DNA from: Pseudonocardia hierapolitana
GTDB taxonomy: Bacteria > Actinomycetota > Actinomycetes > Mycobacteriales > Pseudonocardiaceae
Reading direction: 5' to 3'
Length of the DNA: 64,000 nt
Assembly: GCF_007994075.1 (NCBI RefSeq)
Contig: NZ_VIWU01000001.1
Location: 5,394,001 to 5,458,000 of the forward strand
Within the stretch, counting starts at the first letter, position 1; each line of letters starts with the position of its first letter. The notes beneath the pieces are model-generated. The model saw only the letters and a program-made list of their open reading frames with translations, did no database searches and was not told the DNA's origin. Positions 9,144 through 17,078 of this stretch are shown here, piece after piece. A program made the translations under genes and the position numbers.

Positions 9144-10348
9144 CCCTCTCCGCGCTCGCCCGCAGCGCCGCCGAACCGCTGGGCCCGCACTTCCGCAACC
9201 TGCCCGACCACGACGGCACCGTCGGAGTGATCGGCGACAGGGGCTGGCACGTCACCGACCTGCTGCTCCCGACGTTGACGCTGCGGCGGTCGGCGCTCGA
9301 CCACAACACGGCGCTGTTCGCACGCTGGTGCGCCGACGCCGGCGTCGATCACGCACCCCACGGCAAGACGACGATGAGCCCGCAGCTCGTCGCCGGCCAG
9401 CTCGACGCCGGGGCGTGGGCCATCACCGCCGCGACGGTGGCGCAGACCCGGATCATGCACGGCTGGGGCGTGCCCCGCGTGGTGCTCGCCAACGAGGTGG
9501 TCGACCCGGTGGGGCTGCGCTGGCTGGCCGCATCGGATCCGGGCTTCGAGGTGTACGTCCTCGCGGACAGCGCCGCCGGTGTGGACCGGATGTCCGCGGT
9601 GCTCGCCGACGCGCCCCGGACGCTGCCCGTGCTCGTCGAACTCGGCGTGCCGGGAGGCCGGGCCGGTGCCCGTACCCGCGACGAGGCGCTCGCCGTCGCC
9701 CGTCGGGTCGCCGCCGCGCCCGGTCTGGAGCTGGCCGGGGTCGAGTGCTTCGAGGGCGTCTACCCGCAGGACCGCGCGGAACGGTCCGTCGCGCAGGTCG
9801 ACCGGTTCGCCGCCGACCTCGCCGCCCTGCTCGCCGACGTCGACGGGTTGGCCGGGCCGCGCGACGAGCTCGTGCTGACGGCAGGCGGGTCGGCCTACCC
9901 CGACCGGGTGGTCGCGGCCTGGCAGGAGCTCCCGCGGCTGTCGCGCCCGGTGCGCAAGGTGGTCCGCTCCGGCGGCTACCTCACCCACGACCACGGGCTC
10001 CTCGCCCGGGCCTCGCCGTTCGCACTCGTGCCGGCGATGGAGCTGTGGGCGTACGTGCTCTCCACCCCGGAGCCCGGCCTCGCGATCTGCGGGTTCGGCA
10101 AGCGCGACGCCTCGTACGACGTCGATCTGCCGATCCCGCTCCGCGGCGGGGCGGGCCCCTTGCCCGGCTCGCGCGTCGAGAAGCTCAACGACCAGCACGC
10201 CTTCGTCCGGCACGAGGGCGAGCTCGCCGTGGGCGACGTCGTCGCCTTCGGTCTGTCCCACCCGTGCACCGCCCTCGAGAAGTGGCCGCTCGTGCCGGTT
10301 CTCGACGACGCCGACGCCGTGGTCGGCGCGGTGCGCACCTACTTCTGA
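9140..10348 (+). CDS. D-serine/D-threonine dehydratase-like PLP enzyme
   Basis: A 402-residue fold-type III PLP enzyme of the eukaryotic-type D-serine dehydratase/D-threonine aldolase family. The alanine-racemase-like barrel carries the PLP lysine at Lys76 in HGKTTMSP. The C-terminal D-serine dehydratase domain has the metal-binding GLSHPC pair, His374 and Cys376, which in studied members hold zinc. It should convert a beta-hydroxy D-amino acid to an oxo acid plus ammonia, or cleave it to an aldehyde and glycine. The next gene, RidA, hydrolyses the enamine/imine intermediates that dehydratases release, which favours dehydration over aldol cleavage. The exact substrate is inference. Confidence 0.88.
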   Translation: MTLSALARSAAEPLGPHFRNLPDHDGTVGVIGDRGWHVTDLLLPTLTLRRSALDHNTALFARWCADAGVDHAPHGKTTMSPQLVAGQLDAGAWAITAATVAQTRIMHGWGVPRVVLANEVVDPVGLRWLAASDPGFEVYVLADSAAGVDRMSAVLADAPRTLPVLVELGVPGGRAGARTRDEALAVARRVAAAPGLELAGVECFEGVYPQDRAERSVAQVDRFAADLAALLADVDGLAGPRDELVLTAGGSAYPDRVVAAWQELPRLSRPVRKVVRSGGYLTHDHGLLARASPFALVPAMELWAYVLSTPEPGLAICGFGKRDASYDVDLPIPLRGGAGPLPGSRVEKLNDQHAFVRHEGELAVGDVVAFGLSHPCTALEKWPLVPVLDDADAVVGAVRTYF

Positions 10349-10360
10349 ATCGGAGGACCC

Positions 10361-10741
10361 ATGGCCAAGCGCGCTGTCAGCACCCCCGAGGCGGCCCCAC
10401 CCGGAGGGCCGTACTCCCAGGCCGTCGTCGCGGGCGACCACGTCTACCTCGCAGGCGCCGTCCCGACCCTGCCCGACGGCACGCCCGTCCGGGGAACGTT
10501 CGAGGAGCAGGCCCGCCAGGTGTTCACCAACCTGCAGAAGACCGCGGAGGCGGCGGGCGCGTCGCTCTCCGACGCCGTCCGCGTGGGTGTCTACCTGCGC
10601 GACTTCGGCGACTTCGCGGCGATGAACACGCTCTTCGCGGAGTTCTTCGGCACGGAGAACGCGCCGGTGCGCACCACGATCCCCGTTGCCCTCAGCGGGT
10701 TCGACATCGAGGTGGATGCGATCCTCTACACCGGCTCCTGA
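10361..10741 (+). CDS. ridA: RidA family enamine/imine deaminase
   Basis: A 126-residue RidA/YjgF protein with the conserved PPGGPYSQAV start, a substrate-binding Arg104 in APVRTTIPV and the FDIEVDAILY ending. RidA hydrolyses reactive 2-aminoacrylate-type enamines and imines to 2-oxo acids and protects PLP enzymes from damage. The ribosome site GGAGG is 6 nt before the ATG, and only 12 bp separate it from the dehydratase gene, so it is the last gene of the D-amino-acid operon and likely finishes that reaction. Confidence 0.93.
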   Translation: MAKRAVSTPEAAPPGGPYSQAVVAGDHVYLAGAVPTLPDGTPVRGTFEEQARQVFTNLQKTAEAAGASLSDAVRVGVYLRDFGDFAAMNTLFAEFFGTENAPVRTTIPVALSGFDIEVDAILYTGS

Positions 10742-10873
10742 CCGACGGCCGACCGTCACGTCCTGGATCCCCGGTTTCGGCGTCCTCGCGCCGACCTCGA
10801 TCCGGACGTGGCCGCAGCCGAGCTCGAGGCCACCGTGCTGCTGGCGGTCCGGCCACCCGCGAAGGAGAAACGC

Positions 10874-11200
10874 ATGCCCCTCACCGAGGACCTCGTCCTC
10901 CTGCTCCTCAACCCGGAGACGGGCCGCGCGGTCGTCGACAGCACCTCCCTCGACCGTGCGATCGGCGGGGCGTTGCTGCTGGACCTGGTCACCCGCGAGC
11001 GGATCACGGCGGACGGCGACGGGGCGAGGGCCCGCCTCACGGTCGCCGATGCGGCGCCCACCGGCGACGCGCTGCTCGGCGCCCTCGCCGCGTTGGACGA
11101 TCGCACCGATGCAACAGCGGTATCGGCCCGATCGTCCGCCTTGCGATGGCACCACCTGGACGCCGCTCGCTACGGCCGGAGTTGTTCAGGACCCTCCTAG
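10874..11200 (+). pseudogene. Truncated GPP34 (GOLPH3-like) protein gene
   Basis: The first 75 residues match the start of actinobacterial GPP34 phosphoprotein-like proteins (LTEDLVLLLLNPETGR, a helix with GGALLLDL, then TPTGDALL-like residues). The remaining 33 residues (RTDATAVSARSS...) do not resemble the family, which usually extends to about 210-230 residues. The gene therefore lost its C-terminal two thirds, probably by deletion. A GGAG site precedes the ATG at 10874. Its stop overlaps the kinase stop by 4 nt. A short expressed product cannot be excluded. Confidence 0.55.
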
Positions 11201-12072
11201 CCCGTCCGGCCCCAGACGCAGGCGTAGCGCCGCCCCGGCCCCGGCCCGGGGGAGAGGAAGCCCGGCAGCGGCGGGAGGTCGACGGCGAGCGGGGCGAGCC
11301 GGTCGTGGAGCACGGCGGCGTCGGCGGGCCGGTCGGCCGGATCCTTGGCGAGCAGGTCGAGCACCACCCGCGCGAGCGCCGGGGGAGCGCCCGGCAGGGG
11401 ACCCGGCGCCTCGCGCACCTGCCGTTCGAAGATCGCGTACGCCGTCTGTCCTCCGAACAGCTGCGTGCCTGTGAGCAGCTCGTGCAGCACGCAGCCCAGC
11501 GCGTACAGGTCGCTACGCGCGTCGGCCGCGCCGTGCTGCACCTGCTCGGGCGCCATGTAGGACGGCGTGCCGAAGATCTGGCCCATCCGTGTGAAGCGCA
11601 CCGCGCCTGCGAGTACGGCGAGGCCGAAGTCGAGCACGACGACGCTGCCGTCCGGGCGGAGCATGAGGTTGGACGGGGTGAGGTCGCGGTGCACGATCTC
11701 GAGGCCGTGCGCGGCGGCCAGCACGGCGGCGGCCTGCGCCCCGATCGCGGCCACCCACCCGGGTGGGAGCGGGCCGTGCTCGGCCACGACGTCGGCGACG
11801 GTCACGCCGTCGACGAACTGCATCACCTGGAACAGCCGCTGCTCGTGCATCCCCAGGTCGTAGAGGATCGGGGCGCCCGGGTGCTCGAGCCGGGCGAGGA
11901 TCCGCGCCTCGCGCACGAACCGCTCCCGCTGCTCGTCCGACCCGCCGGGCAGGTGCAGGAACTTGACGGCGACCCGCCGCCCGAGATGGGTGTCGAGCCC
12001 GTGGTGGACCGCACCCATCCCGCCACGCCCCACCGGGAGGTCGTCGATCTCGTAGCGGTCCGCGATGAGCAC
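11197..12072 (-). CDS. Soluble Ser/Thr protein kinase
   Basis: A 291-residue Hanks-type kinase: glycine loop GRGGMG at 15-20, VAVK with Lys37, Glu55 in helix C, catalytic loop VHRDLTPSN with Asp130, LDFG with Asp148, and the activation-segment end GTPSYMAPEQ. All catalytic residues are present. There is no membrane segment or extracellular sensor after the kinase domain, so it should act in the cytoplasm, unlike PknB-type kinases. The GTG at 12072 has GGAGGAGGGA just upstream; the frame continues further 5-prime without similarity. No operon partner is evident; a PP2C phosphatase sits 9 kb away. Substrates are unknown. Confidence 0.9.
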   Translation of the reverse strand: MLIADRYEIDDLPVGRGGMGAVHHGLDTHLGRRVAVKFLHLPGGSDEQRERFVREARILARLEHPGAPILYDLGMHEQRLFQVMQFVDGVTVADVVAEHGPLPPGWVAAIGAQAAAVLAAAHGLEIVHRDLTPSNLMLRPDGSVVVLDFGLAVLAGAVRFTRMGQIFGTPSYMAPEQVQHGAADARSDLYALGCVLHELLTGTQLFGGQTAYAIFERQVREAPGPLPGAPPALARVVLDLLAKDPADRPADAAVLHDRLAPLAVDLPPLPGFLSPGPGPGRRYACVWGRTG

Positions 12073-12130
12073 GGGTCCCTCCTCCACCACCCGGGTCGCG
12101 GCCAGCCTCCCACGGGCCGGGGCGGAGGGA

Positions 12131-12320
12131 TCACACGACGTGGACGTCCATCGACCCGATCCGGCTGATCGGCATCTCCGGCTCATCGCCGGACGCGATC
12201 GGGCCGACCCCGGCCGGCGCGCCGGTGAACAGCAGGTCGCCCGGCAGCGGCGTCATCACCGACGACGACGCCTGTGACGATCCACGGGCCGACCGGGCTG
12301 AAGGTGTCGCAGCTCCTGCG
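12131..12320 (-). pseudogene. Fumarylacetoacetate hydrolase family relic
   Basis: Two FAH-family fragments lie in different frames just behind the monooxygenase. At about 12273-12311 the minus strand encodes CDTFSPVGPWIVT, the family motif before the active-site loop; at 12131-12255 another frame encodes MTPLPGDLLFTGAPAGVGPI followed by a normal C-terminus. In intact proteins these motifs are some 60-80 residues apart, but here they almost touch, so an internal deletion with a frameshift has occurred. The intact gene would have acted on a ring-cleavage product, in keeping with the hydroxylase next door. Confidence 0.7.
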
Positions 12321-12344
12321 CCGGGAGCGGTCGGCGGCGCCGCA

Positions 12345-13589
12345 TCACCCCACGCCCTCCAGGTCCAGCTCCTCGGGCGGACGGCCGATGCCGAACCGCT
12401 CCACGCTCTCCAGCAGGGAGACCCGCCGGATGTATGCGCGCGCCTTGTCGGGGTCGGCCGCGATCGCGCGCATGTCGTCCTGGTGCCTGCGGCGGACCGC
12501 TTCGTCGCGCTCCCGCAGCCGGTCGGTGTTGCGCTGGGTGTCGGCCTGAACGTATTCGACGGCAACGGTGCGACGGACCCGGTCGTAGGCGTCGAGCTCG
12601 GGTTCCTGCTCCGCTCCGTCGCGGATGATCCGGGTGAGCCGGCGGGCCGCGTCCATCGCGTCGTGGATCCCGGAGTTGAGGCCCACGCCGCCGATCGGCG
12701 AGTTGATGTGCGCTGCGTCGCCCGCCAGCAGCACCGGACCGGCCCGGAACGTTGCGGCGACGCGCTGGTGCACGCCGTAGACCTGGTGGTCGATGACGGG
12801 GTAGCCCGGCGCGTACGGCGCGATCCCCTGCAGCAGGCGCTGCAGCCGCTCGGGGCTCGTGGCGTCCTCGTCGCTCACGCCCTCCGGGACCGGCCACACC
12901 ACTCGCCACGACTCCGGCGTGCGCAGGATGAACAGCCACTGCTCGGGATCGGCGACGTAGTTGACGTGCCCGAGACCGGGGAGGATCCCCTGCAGGTCGA
13001 CCGGGGTGCTGGTGATCGCGAACCGCTCCGGATAGGTGTAGCCGTCGAAGGCGACTCCGAGGGCTCCCCGCACGGTGCTGCGCGGACCGTCGGCCCCGAT
13101 GACGTACGAGGCGGCCAGCTCGCAGGCTCCGTCCGGGCCTTCGAGGGCGAGCACGGGACCGGACGGCTCGATCCGCAGGTCCGTGAGCCGGGTGCCCAGA
13201 CGCAGCCGCACGTTCGGGTCGCCCTGCAGCCGCTCGTGGAGCATGCGCACGAGGTGCTGCTGGTTGAGCTGCAACCGGTAGGGGAACCGGGTGGCGTCGG
13301 CCAGCAGGCGGAAGTCGAACTCGGCGATCAGCCCGTCGCGGCGGTCCCGGAACTGGTAGGTCGGGACCACGAGCCCCTCGGCGTGCATCTGCGCGGTGAT
13401 GTCGATCGTCTCGAGCACCTCGAGCGTGGCCGCGTGGAACGTGCTGGCCCGCCAGTCCGGCCGCGGCTCGTCGTTCTGCTCGACGAGCACGACGGGCAGA
13501 CCGGCGCGCGCGAGCGTCGCGGCGGCCGTCATGCCGACCGGTCCGCCGCCGACGACGGCGACGGGCCGTTCCGCGCGCACCGAGGACAT
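12345..13589 (-). CDS. FAD-dependent aromatic-ring monooxygenase
   Basis: A 414-residue class A flavoprotein hydroxylase (PHBH/MhpA-like). The FAD motif VAVVGGGPVGMTAAATLARAG is at 9-29, the DG motif IGADGPRSTVRG near 165-176, and the GD motif LLAGDAAHINSPIGGVGLN near 290. These proteins use NAD(P)H and O2 to hydroxylate phenols or related rings. It lacks the extra C-terminal thioredoxin-like domain of phenol hydroxylases. It is divergent from an IclR regulator (58 bp gap) and followed by an FAH relic, so it belongs to an aromatic catabolic locus that has lost a later step. The substrate is not deducible. Confidence 0.88.
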   Translation of the reverse strand: MSSVRAERPVAVVGGGPVGMTAAATLARAGLPVVLVEQNDEPRPDWRASTFHAATLEVLETIDITAQMHAEGLVVPTYQFRDRRDGLIAEFDFRLLADATRFPYRLQLNQQHLVRMLHERLQGDPNVRLRLGTRLTDLRIEPSGPVLALEGPDGACELAASYVIGADGPRSTVRGALGVAFDGYTYPERFAITSTPVDLQGILPGLGHVNYVADPEQWLFILRTPESWRVVWPVPEGVSDEDATSPERLQRLLQGIAPYAPGYPVIDHQVYGVHQRVAATFRAGPVLLAGDAAHINSPIGGVGLNSGIHDAMDAARRLTRIIRDGAEQEPELDAYDRVRRTVAVEYVQADTQRNTDRLRERDEAVRRRHQDDMRAIAADPDKARAYIRRVSLLESVERFGIGRPPEELDLEGVG

Positions 13590-13647
13590 GCGGAGACCCT
13601 AGCCAGGGATTCCGTTCACTGCGTAGAAGATGAGCTAGAGTTCCGCC

Positions 13648-14433
13648 ATGTCGAATGAATCGCGGCCCGAGGGTGCAACCACCACGTCGGTGGACAACGC
13701 CCTGTGGTTGCTGCAGCTGGTCGGTGACCGGCAGGCGCTGCGGGTCGCGGAGGCCGCCGACCTGCTCGGGGTGGCCCGGTCCACAGCCCACCGGCTGCTC
13801 ACCGCGCTGCGCCGTCGCGGCTTCGTGATGCAGGACCGGCCCAATGGCGCGTATCGCCCGGGGCCCGCGCTCTACGAGATCGGGCTGGCGGCGGTCAGCC
13901 GCATCGACATCGTCCGGGTGGCCCGCCCGGTGCTCGAACAGCTTCGCGAGGAGACGCAGGAGACGGCGAGTCTCGCCGTCCTCGAAGGCGCGATGATCCG
14001 GTTCGTCGACTGCGCGGAGAGCCCTCGCTCCGTGCGGGTCGGCAACCGCACCGGGGTGGTGCGCCCGGCGCACGCGTCCGCGGTGGGCAAAGCGATCCTC
14101 GCGGGTCTGCCCGACGCCGAGCTCGACCGGCGCTACCCCGGCCCCGAGCTGCCGCCCGCCACGACGGCCGCCGCCGTCACCGAGACCGCGGCGCTGCGCG
14201 CCGAGCTGGCCGAGATCCGGGTCCGCGGCTACGCGCTGAACTGGGAGGAGAGCAGCGACGGCGTGTGCGCGGTCGCCGTCGCGCTGCGCGACACCGTCGG
14301 CCAGCCGCTCGCCGGGCTGGGGGTGGCCGCGCCGAGCAGCCGGATCGGCACCCCCGATGGCATCCGCGCCTTCGCGCCGTTCGTACAGCGGGGTGCCGAG
14401 CTCGTACGGGAGCGACTGCGCTCGCCGCAGTGA
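13648..14433 (+). CDS. IclR family transcriptional regulator
   Basis: A 261-residue IclR protein: winged helix at about 15-75 (ALRVAEAADLLGVARSTAHRLLTALRRRGFV) and a C-terminal effector domain (VRVGNRTGVVRPAHASAVGKAILAG; GYALNWEESSDGVCAVAVAL). IclR proteins typically control aromatic-acid or short-chain-acid catabolism and bind the substrate or a metabolite. It lies between the hydroxylase (divergent) and the ABC/ThDP operon (same strand, 116 bp downstream), so it is well placed to control both. Confidence 0.93.
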   Translation: MSNESRPEGATTTSVDNALWLLQLVGDRQALRVAEAADLLGVARSTAHRLLTALRRRGFVMQDRPNGAYRPGPALYEIGLAAVSRIDIVRVARPVLEQLREETQETASLAVLEGAMIRFVDCAESPRSVRVGNRTGVVRPAHASAVGKAILAGLPDAELDRRYPGPELPPATTAAAVTETAALRAELAEIRVRGYALNWEESSDGVCAVAVALRDTVGQPLAGLGVAAPSSRIGTPDGIRAFAPFVQRGAELVRERLRSPQ

Positions 14434-14436
14434 GTA

Positions 14437-14482
14437 TTCGACGCTGCGGAATTACCTCCGGAACAAGTCCGCATACGTGGAC
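14437..14482. promoter_or_regulatory. Candidate IclR sites upstream of the ABC operon
   Basis: TTCGACGCTGCGGAA at 14437-14451 is a 15-bp partial palindrome of the TTC...GAA form used by many IclR proteins. GTCCGCATACGTGGAC at 14467-14482 is a second imperfect inverted repeat. Both lie in the 116-bp gap before the substrate-binding lipoprotein. The gap before the hydroxylase has the loosely similar TTCACTGCGTAGAA at 13615-13628. Confidence 0.35.
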
Positions 14483-14549
14483 ATCATCGTGAGGCCGCCC
14501 TAGTGTCCTGGCTGCCCGGGTACGGCAACGACGCTTCCTGGAGGCCCGA

Positions 14550-15512
14550 ATGCGCAAGGGCATGACGGCGGTTGCGCTGGCGGCCGTCATGGCCGTCACC
14601 GCCGCGTGTGGCGGTGGCGGTGGCTCGGAACCGGGCCGGACCGACATCACCGTCAACATCGTCCCGTTCACCCCGAACGCCGTGCTCTTCCTCGGGATGG
14701 AGAAGGGCATGTTCGACAAGCGCGGGATCACCGTGGAGCTGCAGAACGCGGCCTCGCCGGTCCCCGTCGTCGCCTCGCTGGTGGCCGGGCAGGCCGACTT
14801 CGGTTTCGTCACCACGCCGGTCCTCATCAACGCGAACCGGGAGGGGACGCCGATCAAGTGCGTCGCGCCGGTCGACGGTCAGATCAGCCCTGATCGCGAC
14901 GCCAGTGCGCTCGTCGCCGCCGCGGGCAGCGGCATCGACTCCCTCGACGACCTCTCCGGCAAGTCCGTCGCCGTCGTGCAGCTGGCCAGCATCAACCTCA
15001 TCGGTGCGAAGAAGATGATCGAGGACGCGGGCGCGACGGGCACCGAGTACATCGCGATGCCGTTCCCGCAGATGCCGCAGGCGCTCTCCGATGGGCGGGT
15101 CGACGCCGCCGTGATCACCTCGCCGTACCTCGAGACGGCCCTCGCCGCCGGTGCCGTCGCGCTGGCCCACCCGAGCTCGGACCTGTTCCCGACCGGCACC
15201 GTCTACTGCTACGCGGCCACGGCCCAGTACCTGGCCGGGAACGCCGAGGTGGCCCAGGGCTTCCACGACGCCATGCAGGAGGCGATCCTCTACGCCAAGG
15301 ACCACGAGGACGAGGCCCTCGCCACGCTCGTCGAGCACCTCGACCTCACGCCCGAGCAGGCCAAGGCGCAGATCATCCCGACCAACTACGTGCCGGAGAT
15401 CAACCTCGACTCGATCGCCGCCATCCAGGACCTGATGGCCCAGCAGGGTTCGATCCCCACCACCGTGAACCCCGCCGACCTCGTCTGGCGGCCCGGCGGG
15501 GGGTCCTCGTGA
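14550..15512 (+). CDS. ABC transporter substrate-binding lipoprotein (SsuA/NMT1-like)
   Basis: A 320-residue periplasmic-type binding protein anchored as a lipoprotein: basic start MRKGM, hydrophobic stretch and lipobox VTAAC with Cys20, followed by a Gly-rich linker. The mature part is an NMT1/SsuA-like fold (NAVLFLGMEKGMFDKRGITVEL; SLVAGQADFGFV; LSGKSVAVV; VDAAVITSPY). This family delivers sulfonates, nitrate, thiamine pyrimidine precursors, or aromatic acids such as phthalate to the permease. The stop overlaps the next start (GTGA). Regulator and enzyme context point to an organic acid. Confidence 0.9.
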   Translation: MRKGMTAVALAAVMAVTAACGGGGGSEPGRTDITVNIVPFTPNAVLFLGMEKGMFDKRGITVELQNAASPVPVVASLVAGQADFGFVTTPVLINANREGTPIKCVAPVDGQISPDRDASALVAAAGSGIDSLDDLSGKSVAVVQLASINLIGAKKMIEDAGATGTEYIAMPFPQMPQALSDGRVDAAVITSPYLETALAAGAVALAHPSSDLFPTGTVYCYAATAQYLAGNAEVAQGFHDAMQEAILYAKDHEDEALATLVEHLDLTPEQAKAQIIPTNYVPEINLDSIAAIQDLMAQQGSIPTTVNPADLVWRPGGGSS

Positions 15513-16309
15513 CCGTCCGCGACACCACCTGGTTCAAGGTCACGGCCAGGGTCGCGGTCGTCCTCGCGGTGCTCGGCGGCTGGGAGTACGTCAGCGCCTC
15601 CGGAGCGCTCGACCCGAGCTCGTTCCCGAGCATGACCGCCACCGTGGCCGAGCTGGCCCGCCAACTGCAGGACGCCGACCTCTGGAGCGCGGTGGGGGAG
15701 ACCATGCGCGGCTGGTCGCTCGGCCTGCTCATCGGCGGCACGCTGGCGATCACGGTGGGCACGCTGCTCGGCCTCAACCGATTCGCCTACCTCAGCGTCA
15801 TCCCGGTGATCGAGTTCCTGAAGACCGTCCCGGTCATCGCGATCCTGCCGCTGGCCATCGTCGTGTGGGGCGCCACCCTGGAGATGAAGGTCTTCCTCGT
15901 CGCCTTCGGGGTGTTCTGGCCGCTGACCATCCAGACCATCTACGGCGTCCGCGCCGTCGACCCGGTGGTGCGCGACACGGCGGTGGTGCTGCGGCTGCGC
16001 GGTTTGCGCAAGTTCTGGACGGTGACGCTGCCCAGCGCGGCCCCGTTCGTCGCGACCGGGGTGCGCGTCGCCGCCGCCGTCGGCCTGATCCTGACGATCA
16101 TCGCGGAGCTCATCGGCGGCGCCGAGGGCCTCGGTCTGTCCATCCTGACGTCGGTCAACGCCGGACCGGACCGGCTGCCGGCCACCTACGCCTACATCCT
16201 CGTCACCGGAGCGGCCGGGGTCGCCGTCACGAGCGCGTTCGCCTACCTGGAGCAACGCCTGCTGCACTGGCACGAGAGCCGGCGCAACGTCGCGGCGAGG
16301 ACGGCGTGA
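15509..16309 (+). CDS. ABC transporter permease (SsuC-like), first subunit
   Basis: A 266-residue inner-membrane permease with about six membrane helices. The cytoplasmic EAA-type loop, which contacts the ATPase, is seen at DPVVRDTAVVLRLRGLRKFW near residue 150. The GTG start overlaps the lipoprotein stop, and its own stop overlaps the GTG of the second permease, so the genes are translationally coupled. The two permeases are unequal and probably form a heterodimer, while classical SsuC works as a homodimer. Confidence 0.92.
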   Translation: MTVRDTTWFKVTARVAVVLAVLGGWEYVSASGALDPSSFPSMTATVAELARQLQDADLWSAVGETMRGWSLGLLIGGTLAITVGTLLGLNRFAYLSVIPVIEFLKTVPVIAILPLAIVVWGATLEMKVFLVAFGVFWPLTIQTIYGVRAVDPVVRDTAVVLRLRGLRKFWTVTLPSAAPFVATGVRVAAAVGLILTIIAELIGGAEGLGLSILTSVNAGPDRLPATYAYILVTGAAGVAVTSAFAYLEQRLLHWHESRRNVAARTA

Positions 16310-17073
16310 CGGTGGCCGGGATCTGGCGGCTGTGGTTCTTCGCCACCATCCTGGCGATGTGGTGGGTGCTGTCCGCCGACAGCACCTCGACGTTCTTCCC
16401 GCCGCTGCAGAAGATCCTGACGCAGCTCTACGACCTCTGGATCGTCGGAGACGCCCGCCGCGAGCTCTGGTCGAGCCTCGGGCACTTCGCGATCGGCTAC
16501 CCGGCCGCCGGGCTGCTGGGCATCGGGATCGGCGCACTGCTGTGGAAGTTCCACCGCGTCGGGCACGCCGTATCCCCGGTCCTGTACTTCGTCTACGTGA
16601 TCCCGACGGCGGCGATGCTGCCGGCGATCGTGGCCGTGATGGGCATCGGGTCGCCGATGAAGATCGCGGTCATCGTCCTGGCCGCGATCTGGCCGACGCT
16701 GCTCAACACCCTCGACGGCATGCGCGGCATCGACCCCGTCATGCTCGACACGGCGAAGGTCATGCACATGTCCTCGGCCCGGACGGTCCGCACCGTCGTG
16801 CTGCCCGGTGCGATGCCGCAGATCATGGCCGGTCTGCGGCACAGCCTGCAGATCTCGGTGATCATGATGGTGGTCAGCGAGCTCGTCGCCTCCCGGTCGG
16901 GGATCGGGTTCTTCATCCTGGAGGCCCAGCAGCGGTTCGCCATGACCGAGATGTGGACCGGGATCATCGTCCTCGCCCTCGTCGGGAGCGCCCTGACGTT
17001 CCTGTTCATCGCCGTCGAGCGCGTCGTGCTGGCGTGGTACCTCGGCGCGCGCGCCGTCGAGCGGAAGGGGTGA
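16306..17073 (+). CDS. ABC transporter permease (SsuC-like), second subunit
   Basis: A 255-residue permease of the same family as its neighbour, with six predicted helices and the ATPase-contact loop DPVMLDTAKVMHMSSARTVR near residue 145. It starts at GTG 16306 overlapping the previous stop. A heterodimeric permease pair of this type is known for phthalate and related aromatic acid importers in actinobacteria; applying that here is inference from family and gene order. Confidence 0.92.
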   Translation: MTVAGIWRLWFFATILAMWWVLSADSTSTFFPPLQKILTQLYDLWIVGDARRELWSSLGHFAIGYPAAGLLGIGIGALLWKFHRVGHAVSPVLYFVYVIPTAAMLPAIVAVMGIGSPMKIAVIVLAAIWPTLLNTLDGMRGIDPVMLDTAKVMHMSSARTVRTVVLPGAMPQIMAGLRHSLQISVIMMVVSELVASRSGIGFFILEAQQRFAMTEMWTGIIVLALVGSALTFLFIAVERVVLAWYLGARAVERKG

Positions 17074-17078
17074 GCTCC

